Shown: positions 21,401-34,750, counted from the first letter of the stretch. The stretch is 64,000 nucleotides of DNA from Agarophyton chilense (GCA_030374765.1 JARGXX010000088.1:2790001-2854000), one strand, 5' to 3'. Numbers and translations are program-made. The notes: generated from the letters alone by a model not told the origin.

Positions 21401-24000
21401 ATACTTGGTTCTATTTCGATCTTATCTATGTCGGGCCACCATTTTACGGATTGAGAGATCCAATACATGGATTTACATGCTTCAGCGCTATCTAGTGCAG
21501 TAAAAACTACCATAGTGGTGGGAAGCCTCTTTCAGACGTATCGAGAACTCAGTCTTTGTTTCTACAGGCTTCTGGTGGGTGTCGCCATGAGCGAGAATAA
21601 CCGACTAAATGGCTTAATGAATCGAATACGAAGTAAAGAGGTTTTGCACGGCTTCGGACCAGCACGTCACCTCTCCTTCTGTGACTCGGGATAAACCTCG
21701 CACAGAGTTGTACTGATTTTCAGCGAAGCCCCGTAGAAAGTATGGTAGCCCAATATAAACTTGACCCTTATTCATACGAAGTGTGTCGGCTTCCGCAACA
21801 AAGCGTGCCAGACAATCCCAAACCATGATGGGGTCGTCTCGAGAAAAGGGATGGTTACGGAGGAAAAGAAGCATACGCTTTATGCAGTCCTTCACCTCAC
21901 CCATTTCTTGGGGTGTAAGATCAAATGAAAAGTTCTCCGGATGGTAATATCTGTAGGACACCAGTTTTCTGTACAGAGGGTTAGGGCAATTTAGTTCCTG
22001 CAACCCAATGGGCTTCGTTCTCTTAGTAATGGTTTGAACTCTACCTTGGTTTGCAGACGACCGTTTAGAACGAGACGAGCACCTTCGATGACCATCATCA
22101 GATGTGGAATCTGATGAGATCAGCCCATCCGATTGGTGGGAATTCCGTGAAGATCAGGAGGAATCCGAGGAATCGGTATCGTAACTATCTTTCTTCTTAC
22201 GCCTTCGGCGGTTGTTAACCTTCTTCTGTGTTTTTCGTTTTGCAAGACAGCTACCGGCTTCTCTGGGACGTTTTCATTGATCAAGATGTTTCTTCTAGCG
22301 TCTGCAGAGGGAAACCGACACTATCGAAACGGGTTTCAACTTTATCCTCGTAAACAGCAGAATCACCAAAAAAATCCAACAGTGTGTTGACATCTGCCCA
22401 AAAAAGACGACGGATGTCTTTGAACCGATCCTTCGTCAAAGAGGTATCGAACCTGAAATGGAGGACTTCCAACCCCTTCAAGATGGAATTACGAGTTTCG
22501 AGCATCTCAGGGAACTGCGTTGGCATGTACGACTCATGTTAAATGTTAAATGATTCTTCCTGGGGCGTAGCGGAATATCCGGGCGGACGTACGTGTCTAC
22601 GACAGGATCCGGTTTATATCCAGTAACGGGTCCAGCAACGGGTCCTTCATTCGACGCCCTCGGCTTATGATGTTGATTCTGGGAAGAGTTCTGGCCTTTA
22701 TCTTTGGGCTTAGAGCTATCCTTAGATGGGGGGCAGCGACGAACCTTCTCTGAGAAAGGACACTTACGGTGGGGTCACGTTGGGGTCGAAATGGCTCCGC
22801 GTTTGGGCGGGGTTGGCATCTGACAGCCGTCGTGACATATTTGACAATTCTACCAGTATCCCGGTACCCAAATACTTCTACGGATGGCTAACAACCCACG
22901 ACTTCGGGAATTATTCTCAAAGACGACTGACAAACGAATGTGGAAACCAACTTGTAGACCGAAATCTAAAGATGGGCTTAACTCCTTGTAAGTCGGGAGA
23001 CCACTTTGTCTGGAAAGGTCGGGAAAACAAACAACACGAAGAATTTCGGTATCTTGCCTCCTAGGTGTTGGCATAGAAACGGAGCCCTTTCCGGGAATGC
23101 ACGACGAAGACGGCGTGTAAGCACAATGCAAATAGCCACAACAAGCTGGGGAAGTTGAGTAGAATGCGTAGGTCCAATAGTATTGGTGCAACGGGGGTAG
23201 TCAGCCACGATAGTGGTAAAGTGCAAAAGGGGTCAGCCAGTCAGGGGAGCGGTGCGTAGGGAACGGGAGCAAAAGAAAACGACAAAAGAATCCTTAACAG
23301 GGGCGACAGTACTTAAGTAATAAATAAAAAACGCCAACGGCGGTTGTTCTTCTCTTGAATACTCGGGGTCGTTAAGTATACTGTAGCGCACACGGTACAA
23401 TCTCCGAAGAGAGTGGTAGAACGCGCAATTGGGAAATACTTGGAGCCACTAAAACCCGGTTGGGGAAGATTTACTCATCGACAAGGCGAGATCGCCGAGC
23501 TATTATATAGCGTAGATTACCGTAGGAAACTCCCAGCATTAAAAGAAATAATGCAGAAAAGAAAATATATGAACAATACAACAGCGCAGGGTGCTCACGT
23601 GTAAACCTCGCGTGCACGACCAGTTCCTCGGGAAATGATGCTCCCAAATATGGGCAAGACTCATAACAACGCACATGCGGTAAAAATGCCTAAGCAGTAG
23701 GAAACCACCTACACGAAGGTTGCAATTGAGATATAGTCGATGGATAACTTGAATATTAGAAGTTGACAAAGGAGAACCACTTCAAAACGTGAAATTTCTG
23801 GGGGATACAAGATGAACTTGCATAAACCGGAAAACAATTCGCAAGATCAACCTACTTGAGCGGGAAAGAACTCTACAAGATAAACTTACTTTACCGGAAT
23901 AGAATTTGGCGACTTATGCAGCATGTTCTTTTTCTTCTTCAACTGCGCCCGTCCCCTACGGGTTTAGAGAGTATTTCTAACGTAGGGAGACCTTAAACCA
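15424..24000 (-). mobile_element. Old, heavily decayed Ty3/gypsy element
   Basis: A diverged relative of the young gypsy copy at 24414-36144, in the same orientation and order. Reading right to left it shows an LTR-like start near 23007; the primer-binding motif AAGTCGGGAGACCACTT at 22990-23006, shared with the young copy; gag-like sequence (21.6-22.5 kb); an aspartic protease with DTGAGPNF (about 19.6 kb); integrase-like sequence (about 18.7-18.95 kb); and the tail after the integrase (about 18.0-18.3 kb). The opposite-strand extra coding region lies at about 15.5-16.6 kb. It has many breaks throughout and only part of the domain set is recognisable. The outer ends are unresolved; the right LTR probably continues towards 24.0-24.3 kb. 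The young copy is inserted just beyond. Confidence 0.7.
16680..16990 (+). repeat. Possible tRNA-derived SINE
   Basis: TAGCGTGGTAGAGC resembles a pol III A box (tRNA D arm). GGTTCGAATCC (about 16717-16727) is a perfect B box inside a T-arm-like stem (AAGG...CCTT). About 250 bp of non-coding body follow, ending in an AT-rich tail with AAAAAAATTAATAA near 16975-16990. The A-to-B spacing is too short for a working tRNA, so this is a SINE or tRNA relic. It lies within the old gypsy copy. Confidence 0.35.
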
Positions 24001-24413
24001 ACTGAGGGATCTGGAAAGTTGATGAAGTACAGCCCCTGCGAATAACCAGCTATTTTTGCATTTCAAATACCCGACCTATTAAAGTTTTTCGCGTCCAAAT
24101 CTTGGCGTAGTGACTAGGACTGCACGATGAGACAACATGTCACCAAAGTCTGCAGATCATACATAGTCCGTAAGCCAGATACTAAGTGTTAAACATTTTA
24201 AGCGGATTAGTTCAATTACCCTACCGGTTTCCTGCCGCGTCACAGCCTGATACTAACTAGCGCTGATCGAAGTTCACGCTGCTTCAAGCTCTTATTGAAC
24301 TTAGTGAGAAGCGTGATGGTTTTACCTGAATTGTGTATACCTCTCTCAGCAACGTGGTTGCAAAGGCCATCGACAGAGATTGGTACAACGTTCCACCATC
24401 CAAGACTAATATA

Positions 24414-25326
24414 TGTGGAGCAAAACCCGGCGACGGGAAGTGCTCTCAAGGTGTTCGAAGCCTTGCTCCCTGGGGGAGGCAGACTCAGAGACAGAGCCCT
24501 CCGTTCCACCCGTAGTGTGGGATGTAACTCCCACGGGGGATTCCGGCAGTACCGACGGAGGTGAGGGGTAGAAACCGTTGGATCGGGAATGGGTATGGGT
24601 ATCCCAAAGAATGGGGGAAAATCCGGCGAAGAGGAAAAACGGGGCGAGGGTCGGGCACTAACAGGCACCGGACCCAAGAACCAGAAAAGGGGCGAAACAA
24701 CAAAAGAAACCCAGTACAGGGGCGAAAATCTGTCCTCGAAAGGAAACACAAAAAGCACGCAAGTAAGCAGAACCCCCACGGGGTATCGTGCACGCAGGTC
24801 GTCTGAGCGGTGCCAAGGGGGTGGTTGCACGGAACCCAAACGTGGGCACTCTCCAAGTGGAGTCGTGTCTCTACGCAGGCGTTGCTAACCAGAGCCCGTT
24901 CCGGGTTGTAAGGCCGAAACGATGGCGACGAAGAACCTCTAAAGGTATCGAAGACCAACCTTGGTTCCCATTTACTTTGAGCTTCGGACTGCCAGATCTC
25001 ATCTCCCTAAGTAGGGCCCACTAACTAAACTCTACAGTATTGCACACCTGCTCAGGGCCATACACGTGGAGATCCCACTGTCAGGGCCCAAAAGTCCAAC
25101 GTTCTAACAAATATCCGAAAATCGGTGCCAAAATTAAGCCACATGTATCACGGGGCCAATCCAACCATGGTCCATCCAAATTGTCACTTCATAGGCGAAC
25201 ACTAACCAGAAAACAGTGCCACCTCAGCACACCTTAGAGGGGATCATAGTCATAACCCTCGGAGGGTTCAACCCTCATTCTATGAGTTGCATCTTCAAGT
25301 ATCCCCTAACTGGGCGTTGCTCTACA
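24414..25326 (-). repeat. 3' LTR of the young gypsy element
   Basis: 913 bp, TG...CA ends. It is the downstream LTR for the minus-strand element. It contains short perfect hairpins, for example CTCCAAGTGGAG (24851-24862) and AACCCTCGGAGGGTT (25253-25267). The polypurine tract adjoins its right edge. Confidence 0.92.
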
Positions 25327-25339
25327 TCTCCCCGTCCTT
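25327..25339 (-). other. Candidate polypurine tract
   Basis: Read on the minus strand this is AAGGACGGGGAGA, directly touching the 3' LTR, where second-strand synthesis of LTR elements is primed. Confidence 0.6.
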
Positions 25340-25368
25340 AAGACGAGGAAGAACATTCCGAGCCGCGG

Positions 25369-27242
25369 GTGTCTCGCTTTCCGGTCACTATATATACTTC
25401 TCTCCCAATGGGGTCCTTCACCACTTCTGAGGATCGCCACAAAACCGGCACATCGGTACAACTTTCTTCTACTCCTCCGACTTTCAGCGATAAGCAACTT
25501 CTCGCAACAGCAGTCTCAACCAGCCCTCTCAAGGGAATGAACCCATACGTCCTCAACCCACTCTCGGGGCCATCGGCCTCCGCGCCGGCGGAAAACGAAG
25601 CTCCTAAGCAGGGTGGATATTTCTCCGGTTTGGATGCGGCTCCGTCAGGTACCGAACCTTCCGCCTCGGCGAGCAACCGACATCCTCAGGAGGATTTGGA
25701 CTTTAACGCGGTGGCGTGGAACTCCGCTCATGCGATGCCCTTGGTAGCAAACTCCAGAGGTTGGATCTCAAACGAATCCTTTCGAAGGTGGAGTCCCCTT
25801 ACCGATCCGGTGATATATTCCCGCGCTCCGTGGTTCCATCCGACAGCGGTTCGCAACGATGAGCTCATCGACTCCTACGTGGAGGACGGCTTATTGCTGG
25901 GTGGCCTACCTGTCGAGGTTGTACGTTCTCCCGATTGGAGGGCGCAGGTAGCCATAGAGCCTCAGTATCTATACCGCGGTCGCGGGGAGTCCCTGGACAA
26001 GGCGCGCAGCGATGGCGGCTCTGGCCTACCAGCGATTGGAGAGGTCACGCTTTGACCATCTGGTTCCCCCGGAGTACGGGTTCGATGTCGCCTATTACCG
26101 CACGTACGGTGAGGTCTCCTACGGGGATAACCTGGCAGCCTTTCCCGAAGCCGAGTTCCGCGGACCGGGTTTTCCTCTCCGAGAAGATATGCTCCAATGG
26201 AGTCGTCCCATCCTTCGGGCTGAATTCAGGTACCTTCAACGGCAGTTTACCCAGTATGGGTTCGATCGACGCGTGCGCTTCGAGCGCCGCTCGCGCTCCC
26301 GTTTCGGGTTCCTTGTCCCGTATCCTCACGTGGAACTGGAGCGTATCCGTAACACGGCGAAGGTTGGGCGATTCGTGCCCCTTCCAGCTTGGTGGAGTAA
26401 GGTCGAGGTCCCCCGAGGGTGCTTTGCTGAACTGCCCCCATGCATCTACTATATCGGGTCTCGTTTGATGCACGACCCGAACTCGGGTTACTGGGCCCTC
26501 GTTGCAGCCGAGTGGGCAGCCCGCGTAGCGGCGCACCTCCTCTGGGATGCTCATGAACTTTTCCGTATCTGGTATATTCCTCCGATGCTACGGACCATCA
26601 TGCGTCAGATCGACCTTGTCCCAGCGTTGGGTTCGGCCAGCAATCTTGGACGTGATCGACAACACCCAATGGGATCGAGTTCCAGTGGAAAATCAGCCCG
26701 CAGGGGAAGGATCCGCGCGAGACAAGTCTCCTGGCTGGTACGATCCGGGCTCCGGTAACGGGGTCTATTACAATCCCTTCGAAGGGGTTCGCATCAGCGC
26801 GGCGCAAGCACGGGCGCTGATTGACTCGCCTCGACCGATGCCGGTGGGACACCCGACGGGGTTCATTTATACCGACGATTACGAGTACGAGCCTCCAGTA
26901 GACCTGGACGATCCAGCGTTGGATAACGACATGCCAGCTCCTAGTGGAGTACTCCCTGTGGAGCTATCTGCACCCTTCCAACCAGTGGGAACGCCCTCAG
27001 CTGCGGCGGCGAATGCATCCGGTGGAGGTCCATCTGCTCCCCCCCGGTAGGGTGTGAACACCCTTGCGCAGGCGCCGGTTGCCACTCCGCAAGCGGATAG
27101 TGTGCGACAAGGCCTCGTGAACGCGGGCATTCCGATTCCCCCGGGTATGACGGATGTGAGCCAGATGTTGGCTTTCGCCTCGGCGTACCATCAGGGTCAG
27201 AATCCCAACGGTGGGGCGGGTCCCTCCTCGGGCTTTCCGTAG
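25369..27242 (+). pseudogene. Extra coding region of the gypsy element, antisense to gag-pol
   Basis: Plus-strand coding-like sequence of about 1.9 kb immediately inside the 3' LTR, opposite in strand to gag-pol. It is spread over more than one frame, so it looks broken about twice in this copy or uses unseen splicing. The predicted protein is rich in Pro, Ser, Arg and aromatic residues. It has no domain I know; a characteristic segment is RSRFGFLVPYPHVELER. A related segment (RSRFGYMVPYQNVEVE) occurs at the corresponding place in the old copy near 15.55 kb, so the region is an inherited part of the family. Extra and antisense frames are known in plant Ty3/gypsy elements, where their roles are mostly unknown. 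Confidence 0.6.
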
Positions 27243-27299
27243 TTCCGCCTTCGGGCAATTGTGGAGTCCATAGCTTGGCGACAATAGTAAACTTGTGAT

Positions 27300-27475
27300 A
27301 TTTGCATACCTTCTTTTCTTCTTCCTTCCTAGGATCTTAACTTCTACTTCTTTTCTTCTTCATTCCTTCTTAGGATCTTCTTCATCTTCGTCTTCATCTT
27401 CTTCCCTTCCTAGGGTCCAATCTTCTTCTTAATCTTCTTCTCCACTTCGTGGGTCTTCTTTTCCTTTTTCATCAT
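27300..27475. other. CT-rich spacer between the convergent coding regions of the gypsy element
   Basis: A run of CTTCTTCTT-like repeats and several TTCCTAGGATCTT-like units separates the end of the plus-strand extra region from the minus-strand chromodomain segment. A similar CT-rich tract lies at about 17084-17171 in the old copy, at the matching position. It may hold the poly(A) or termination signals for both transcripts. Confidence 0.45.
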
Positions 27476-27645
27476 AAACTGTCCCGATAACCGGTGCTGT
27501 GTTCCCCGGTTAACGGCGCTAGGCCGAGGGCCAGTAGACATTTCCTCTCAATACGTGTTCTTCGGGATACTCCCCTCAATTCCTCTTCAGAGGTCCAACA
27601 TCTTCCTCACCTCGAGGTCCCATCCACACCAGTTCCCGTGGTGGC

Positions 27646-30600
27646 TTACCCGACTTGGGCACGATCTAGACTTGGAGGCAAGGTTACCCGAGCGCGTCGG
27701 TGATAGGATAAAACCTTAGACCTCGGAAGGTGCTCAATGGGTTCCACTGTATCCTCATCAGGCGAGAATCCGTACCATCGGACTTGGTAGCGGACTTCTC
27801 CCTCGGGGGTGTAGATGTGACGCACGATGCAATCGATAACGAATTCCTGCGGGTACACTTTTCCCTGTTCGGGCTTCTCTTCCATCTTGGAACGCTCTAG
27901 TTCCCTTGAGGGTGTCAACGTAGGGTTTAGACACACCCCGGTGGCTTCTTTTCCGTGTTGCGAGCGGGTCTCAGCACTTCGTCCAAACGGCGCCGAGTGG
28001 CCTGTGGGCTACGTTGTAACTTCCGTCTACGGAGTCAAAACGGCCTAGTTTTGGGTTTTTCTTAAAGCGGAGATCTTCCCAATAACAACGGTGTTCTTAT
28101 ATTCCGTGACGGTTGAGAAACCGCGACGCGGTAGCGTCTCCAATCTCAGGGGTGTAAGACTTCAACCTCAACCCGAGCTACGGGGACGAAGGTTGCTCTT
28201 GTGCAACGCGCCGTGCGACGGAGGCGGTTTGCGCGACGGTTGGTCGTCAGAGCCTTTTGATTGGCTCGGTGCCATTCGACGTGTGCCACAAAAATGCGCG
28301 GGCGCCGGTTGCCACTCCGCAAGTGGATGTGAGGTGGCGCTTTCGACACGCGCTAGCACTCTCCTGAGCTGTCCGCGACGGGTCTCACTCATTTCTTTCC
28401 CATTCCTGAGGGTTTCAGTGTCTCCGTAGGAGTTCCTATTCCCATTCCATAACGGAGAGCCAAATTTGGTCAATCTCGTCGTCGAGATCTTCCCCGTGCG
28501 GGTCCGCTGACACAGCTCGTTCCCGAGAAAGCGGGGTTTGAGTGTGCGACACCTCAGTGTCTTGTCCGCGGCGGCGGGTGATCGTCGGCTCTGTAGGCGT
28601 TCCGGGTGCGGAGTTCTCCACACGACTCTCCCTAGGCGCGTTTTTGTCATCTTTTCTGACGTTGTGCTCAGCTGGGTCGGCGGTGATGTCGCTACCCATA
28701 TGCTGGGGTTGTGACTTCTCTGTCGCCGGCTCGGTCGGGCTCGCCGTCTCACTGTGAGAACTAGATTCCCTGTTAGGGCGACTGGCTGACGCCGAAACAT
28801 CGTCCTGCGAAGTAACTAAGTCCTCCTCTCCCTCTTTAGGCGGAGAGCCAGGAGGCTTGATTACCTCCGGTGGGGGAGTAACTCTGTAAAAGTTCGTTGA
28901 CTGGGCCCTTGAGGGAGCGGGCCCAGGTTCGGGAGTATCCGAAGTTTCCGGTAGGTCGGTTAAACCACGTTCCGGGTGCGGAAGTATAACGGGGCGGGTG
29001 TTCGAATCTCCCCCTGACGGGTTAACTTCCGTTGAATCATCCCCTGTGGAGGGCGTTGGTGCCGACACCACTTCCACATTTGGGTTGGGCGCTCGTGTGA
29101 TGCGGTCCCTGGAGATCCGTTCGTGGCGGTTAGCGATATCCAATACCACCGTGTCCGGGTCTACAGAAACCACACGATAGGGTCCGTCCGCAATTGGCGA
29201 AAGCTTGTGCCTACGTTCCTTTTCAGGATTGTAGTATTCCTTTCGAAGGAAGACGAAGTCGTCAGGCTCCACCTGAGGTTGAGGTTTGCGAACCCGATTG
29301 TCAAAGTCCTTCTTGTAGGCTCGTTGGGCTTTGTCCATTGCTTTCCGGGCTATCGGCACCATCTTCGTAAGCCACTCCTTCCAGGCTTCTTGGTACAATC
29401 CCGGTGACGGGTACGTCGACAGCGTCGGTTGAGCCTCGATGGCGACCGGCGGCGGTGTCCTCGACAGTACCAGTTCGAATGGGGATAACGATGTAACCCG
29501 ATGTACCTGGGTGTTGTATGCATACGTGATAGCGTCTGTGTACAAGTCCCAATTTTTGGGGTGATCCGCAACATACGATCTCAAAGCGTTGAGTATCGTG
29601 TGGTTAAACCTCTCCACCTGGCCATTGCCCTGAGGGTGATACGTAGTAACAAATAAATTACTTACATCAAGGATTCGACATACATCCTGAAAGAACTTTG
29701 ATGCGAATTGCCCTCCATTGTCGGATAACAACTGCACCGGCGGTCCATAAACGAACACCCAATGGGTCACGAACGCTTGCACGACGGTAGCGGCGGTGAT
29801 CCGCTTCAGCGGCACAGTTCTCGTTAGCTTAGAGAATCTGTCAGATATGATAAGCAGATACAGATGACCTCGGGGCGTCCTGATAAACTCCCCTAGGATG
29901 TCTATGGCCACGAATTCGAGTGGAGCCCGTGTCGGGAACAGAGTCAACTTCTTAGAGTGCTTCCGAAGTTTGACGTCATTCTTGGCGCAATTGCCGCAGG
30001 CCCGTCTGACGGCGTAACAATCGAATGCCATTGCCGGCCAGTAAAAGTCCCTTCTCAACGTGAGGTACAGTTTTCTTCCCCCGGGGTGGGCGCCAACCTT
30101 CACATAGTGAGTGAGGTGTAATACCCTCTGTTGTAGGGTGTGCGGCACCACTATCCTCGGGCGAGGTCCAACGGTCCTGATTAGGTAACCCTGATCGTCG
30201 TCCTCGAAAGGTAACTGAAATCCTCCGTTGAGGCGAGCCCGAATCCGTGTACAGAATGGGTCGAGCTGTTGCTCGCGTATCATCTCCTCTGGAGAGATAG
30301 GTATAAAAGAGCCGGTCGGCGAATCCAGACTCTCGTTGACGAATATATCGTCACAAACATCATCCGTCAGCGGTTGAGCTCCTCCCTCGAGGTCCGATAC
30401 CATAAAACATGGGATGTCATCGTCCTCGTAGGGTTCTGTTTCCACTGTGGTTCCCAAGCGGGATAGTGCATCAGCCTGAGTGTTCAGCTTCCCTTTCTTG
30501 TACAGGATCTCAAAGTCGAATTCCGACAGTCGGAGACGCCAGCGCATAAGGCGGCCCGAGGGTTCGGAGATCTCCAGGAGCCAACGCAAGCATGCGTGGT

Positions 30601-33600
30601 CCGTATGGACTTTGAAACGAGTACCCATCAGATAGGGGCGAAGTGTAGCTAAGGCCCACACAACGGCTAAACATTCTTTCTCGGAGACCGAGTAGTTCCT
30701 TTCATGGACATTCAGGGAGCGTTACCAGTACCCAATAGGGTGACGTTCACCATCCTCAGAGGATTGGAACAGTGCACACCCCACTTGGTTTGCACTAGCA
30801 TCGGTGTCCACTTCGTAAGAGAGCCCAGGATTGGGTAGAGCCAAGATTGGCTGTGATGTTACGGCATTCACCAATGCCGTGAAGGCAGACGCTTCCGCGT
30901 CGCCAAAAGGTTCCAGTTCAACTGGTTGTCCCTTCGTCAGGAGCCTGTTGAGGGGGGTGGCAATATCCGCAAAGTTCTGGACGAATCGGCGATACACGTT
31001 ACACAGACCTAAGAAGGATCGCAACTCCGTTTGAGTTTTCGGGTGTTTTGCTTCCTTCAAGGATTTCACTCGTACTTCATCGATTGAAAGCTCTCCGGGA
31101 CGGATGATATGACCCAGATACTTAACCGAATCGGTGAAAAACTCGCACTTGTTGAGTTTCAAGGTGATTCCCGCGTCGCGGAGTATCTTCATTACGTCCC
31201 TGACGTGTTCGAGGTGGTCATCCAGGTTGTTGGAGAAGACAATAATGTCGTCTAAATACACTAGACACGTCCTCCACTTGAAGGGAGCCAACAGTATATC
31301 TATCGCCCGTTGAAACGTTGCAGGGGCATTTGTCAACCCAAAAGGCATCCTCCGGAATCGGAAAAGTCCTTGATGACACACGAAAGCCGTTTTGTCTCGA
31401 TCTTCCTCCCTAATAGGGACTTGCCAGTAGCCCGAATTGGCGTCGAGGGTAGAGAAAACAGTAGCGCTCCCAAGGGAGTCGATGTATTCGTCCATCCGAG
31501 GGATCGGGTACACATCCTCAATGGTTACCTCGTTCAGGCGTCTGTAATCGATGCAGAAACACCACGATCCATCCGGTTTCGGAACTAACACCACTGGTGA
31601 GGCCCAAGCGGACTGGGCAGGTTCAATTACGCCCGCTTTAAGCATCTTCTCCACCTGAGATTTCTCCTCTTACCGAGCTTTCGGTCCAGCCCTGTAAAGG
31701 TGTTGGGCAATAGGCCGAGTGTTCGGTAACAAGTCGATGCGGTGTTCTGTAATCCCAATAGTTCCAAGGGAACCATACCACATGGGGGTAAATTCACGAA
31801 GCATGTGCCTCAGCTTCTCCCGATGAGATGCGGGTACATGGTTGAGATCCCATTTCTTTAATTCCTGAACAGGATCCGTCTGGTCTGCTCCTGTGATAGG
31901 GGCCGTAACCTTCTGAGGTTTAAAGTGTTCAGCGTGTGGAGCTGCAGTCGTATGCTCACCGTCTTCCGCGATTTCGGCAGTGTCCTCCCCCTTCTTAGGG
32001 TCCGCCACACCAAGGACCTCTGCGATAGAGATCTTCGTAGGTACGACCGCATGCGGGTGTGGAAGAACAGAACCCAGGATCTGGTGTTTGACCAAATGCT
32101 GCGTTGTCTTTCCAAAGTTGGCTACCAAAACCTTGAAAGGTTTATCCGGTTCCACGGAGACAACCCCATTCGCAAGGGCGAGTTGACGCCGCGTATACAG
32201 AGACGGGTTCGGTTGTACCACATGCACACCAATTTGCTTGGTAACAACTGTGACCCAAACCTGGGTTTCTGGCGGGATAGCCACTGACTTCGCAACCTTT
32301 ACCCGTGTAGACACCGGGTCCTTCTTCACAGATTCCTGCGCGACAGGGAGAGGAACGCGTGTTCGCGCTGCTCCCTGTAAGGGTTTACGAACGATTGGGA
32401 TCGTAGACCCGTCTTCGAGTTCCACAGTTCTATTCCGAGGACGGATGGCTTCCACGAAGCGGTCGCAAAAGTCACAACCCAGTATGACTGGTGCTGCAAG
32501 TGACTTGCATACAATAAACTCTAGCTGAACGAGATAGGAGCCTAACCTCACCATGAGGGAAATTGTACCCAGTGTCCGTAGCGGGTTGTTGTTCGCATCG
32601 GCGATATCCAAACGTGGACCGGTACGAACTTGAACCCGGAGCAGCGGGGGTAACAATTCAACATGAATTAAGTTAGGAGCGGCTCCTGTATCCAGGACAG
32701 ATATTTGACGAACCATAAACTGGTTGGACAGGCCGAAGTCGGCGAATACTTTATAATTCCGCTTGGCCATTACCATAACTCGATCCGGAATACGGAGATT
32801 ACGGGACCGTATCCACGGGCGACGGAGGACACTAAAGTATCCCGAGTTAACGTCGGTGTCAGCCGTTCTCCTTGAAAGGATAGTCACAGTTGGGGAGCGA
32901 AGCTGGAGCGCCTCGGGCGTCTTCAACTCCGGCTTAGAAGACGCCCCTCCCGCAGGGGAGACTCCCAAGTTTAGTTTTTCGAAGCGGACCCCACCGAATT
33001 TGGTGCAGCTGCCTCGAAGGGGACCGGTTGTTCCCCGTTCGCGGGTACAAGTTCTGTATCTCTGTCAGCAAGGTGAGCTCGGAGTATCCTTTGTTTCTCA
33101 TTGGACCTACTCGGGACTCGAGCTTTCTCCTCAGGGGTCAGAGCCTCGTACTGAGCGATAATTCGCGAACCCTCCCGCAGGGGAAATGTGCAGTCTGGTG
33201 CTTTGTGACCACGGAGGAAACACAAATAGCAAATCAGCTCTGCCGGGTTCTGTTGTGGACGTGAATCCACGCGACGTGGTGCTGTATCCCTCCATCCGGG
33301 GCGAGAGAACCGAGCAGCGGTATTCGCAAAAGGTAGCGATGCGGCTGGCACCCTCCGTCCTTGGGTATAGAGCGCAGGGTCTCCATCCGTAGTGGGAGCG
33401 GATGTCGACGGCAACTCAGACGTACCCATAGATTCGGGGTTACTTCCTATGAAGTGAATGTTATCATTGACCCCCACAGGGGCAGGGCCTCCTGCGAGTG
33501 ACAAAGAAGAGTTACCTCCATCGGTGAGGAGTGCACGTGTCGGCCGACTCTTTCGGTTCTACCGGGCACGGAGAGTATCCCCCTCAGCCTGGGCGTACTG

Positions 33601-34750
33601 AACCAGTTCCAAGTAGGTCAGCTTGCGCTTCTCTTCCCGATGTCGGGCAACCAATGCCCTTATCGAGGGGTCCAAACCATCCACAAACATGGTGCATCTC
33701 TCGTAGGCGGGGAATGCATTCCCGCATCGGTGAAACGCTTTATTCAAGCGAGTTGAATACACCGTTTCGGTTTCCATCGGCTTCTGCCGCGTATCCCTTA
33801 ATGCAAGGATTGCTTCCTGAATCGCATTTCCAGTAGCGTATGACCTCAAGAGGTACTGAACCGCTTCGGGCCAGCACGTGACTCCCCCTTCCGAGGCTCG
33901 GGATGATCCACGGACGGAGTTGAACTGGTCTTCAGCTATCCCCTTTCAGAAATAGGATAATGCAAGATACGCTTGCGCTTCACTCATACCGAGGATGTCA
34001 GCCTCCTGGACAAACCTCGCAAGGAAATCGAGCACCAGAATTGGGTCTGTTCCTGTGAACTCCCTCTTCTGTGGGGTGATGCTCAGCCTTTTGCTGTAGT
34101 CCTTGACCTTACCCGTTCCGTGGTATGTTCGATCTCCCGAAGGGTTATCCAACCGGTAACAGCGGTACGATAGCAGCTTCCGATAGAGAGGATTCGTCGG
34201 CTTCAGCTCCCTTAATCCAAGGTGTTTCCTACCCTTCTTCCGGGTACGGATTGCCCCTTGAGAGATGTAAGTAGCCTTCGACCGAGTTGCCCGGGATGAC
34301 CGGCGTCCATCTTCACTATCCGAAGATTCGGAGGACGAACTCGATGACGAGCGATTGGGATCGGAATCCGATAAATCCTCTTGGAGGTGAACCCTCTTCT
34401 TGTACTTGCGGCGGTCCCGTTTAGCGGAGCGGTGTTCTTCGTCTTCCGAAACGTTGGGTTTATCCTTCGAGGCTTCTGTGTCTCCGTCCATACGGATAAT
34501 GGCCTCGAGGGTGTCCAGCCGAGCTTGGAAGCGTTCCGCTTGCACGCGGTGTTCCTCCACGAGGCTCCTGTACTCCTGGAGAAAGACCCCAGGGGTACCA
34601 AAGCTTTCCAGAAGGGAGTTCACATCCCTCCTCAGGGTACGAAGGTCGTCGGCGACTCCCCGCACCTGGGCGTCCTCCACCTTGAGGCGGAGGGTAGTAA
34701 CCTCCTGAAGGAGCTCGACGTGAGCCGCGTTGGCGATATCGATTCAAGTC
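27646..34750 (-). pseudogene. gag-pol region of the young gypsy element
   Basis: Domain order on the minus strand, positions approximate. Gag with coiled and charged segments lies at 33.5-34.7 kb, and a zinc-knuckle-like CYLCFLRGHKAPDC at 33.2-33.3 kb. The aspartic protease (VLDTGAAPNLI, then VILGCDFCDRF) is at 32.4-32.7 kb. The reverse transcriptase is at 31.0-31.65 kb with RMPFGLTNAPATFQ and the catalytic YLDDIIVFS. RNase H is at 30.4-30.8 kb, and the integrase with HHCC zinc finger and DDE core at 29.4-30.1 kb. A chromodomain-like segment with VRYQVRWYGFSPDEDTVEP is at 27.65-27.94 kb. The chromodomain places it with chromoviruses, which target heterochromatin. All enzymatic motifs are recognisable, and the region carries a few breaks. 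Confidence 0.9.

Noticed and set aside
24240-24958. Open frames of 157-199 codons in the left LTR, repeated nearly identically at 35211-35776
   Set aside because: They are duplicated because the LTR is duplicated. The peptides have no motif and the frames are not needed to explain the element.
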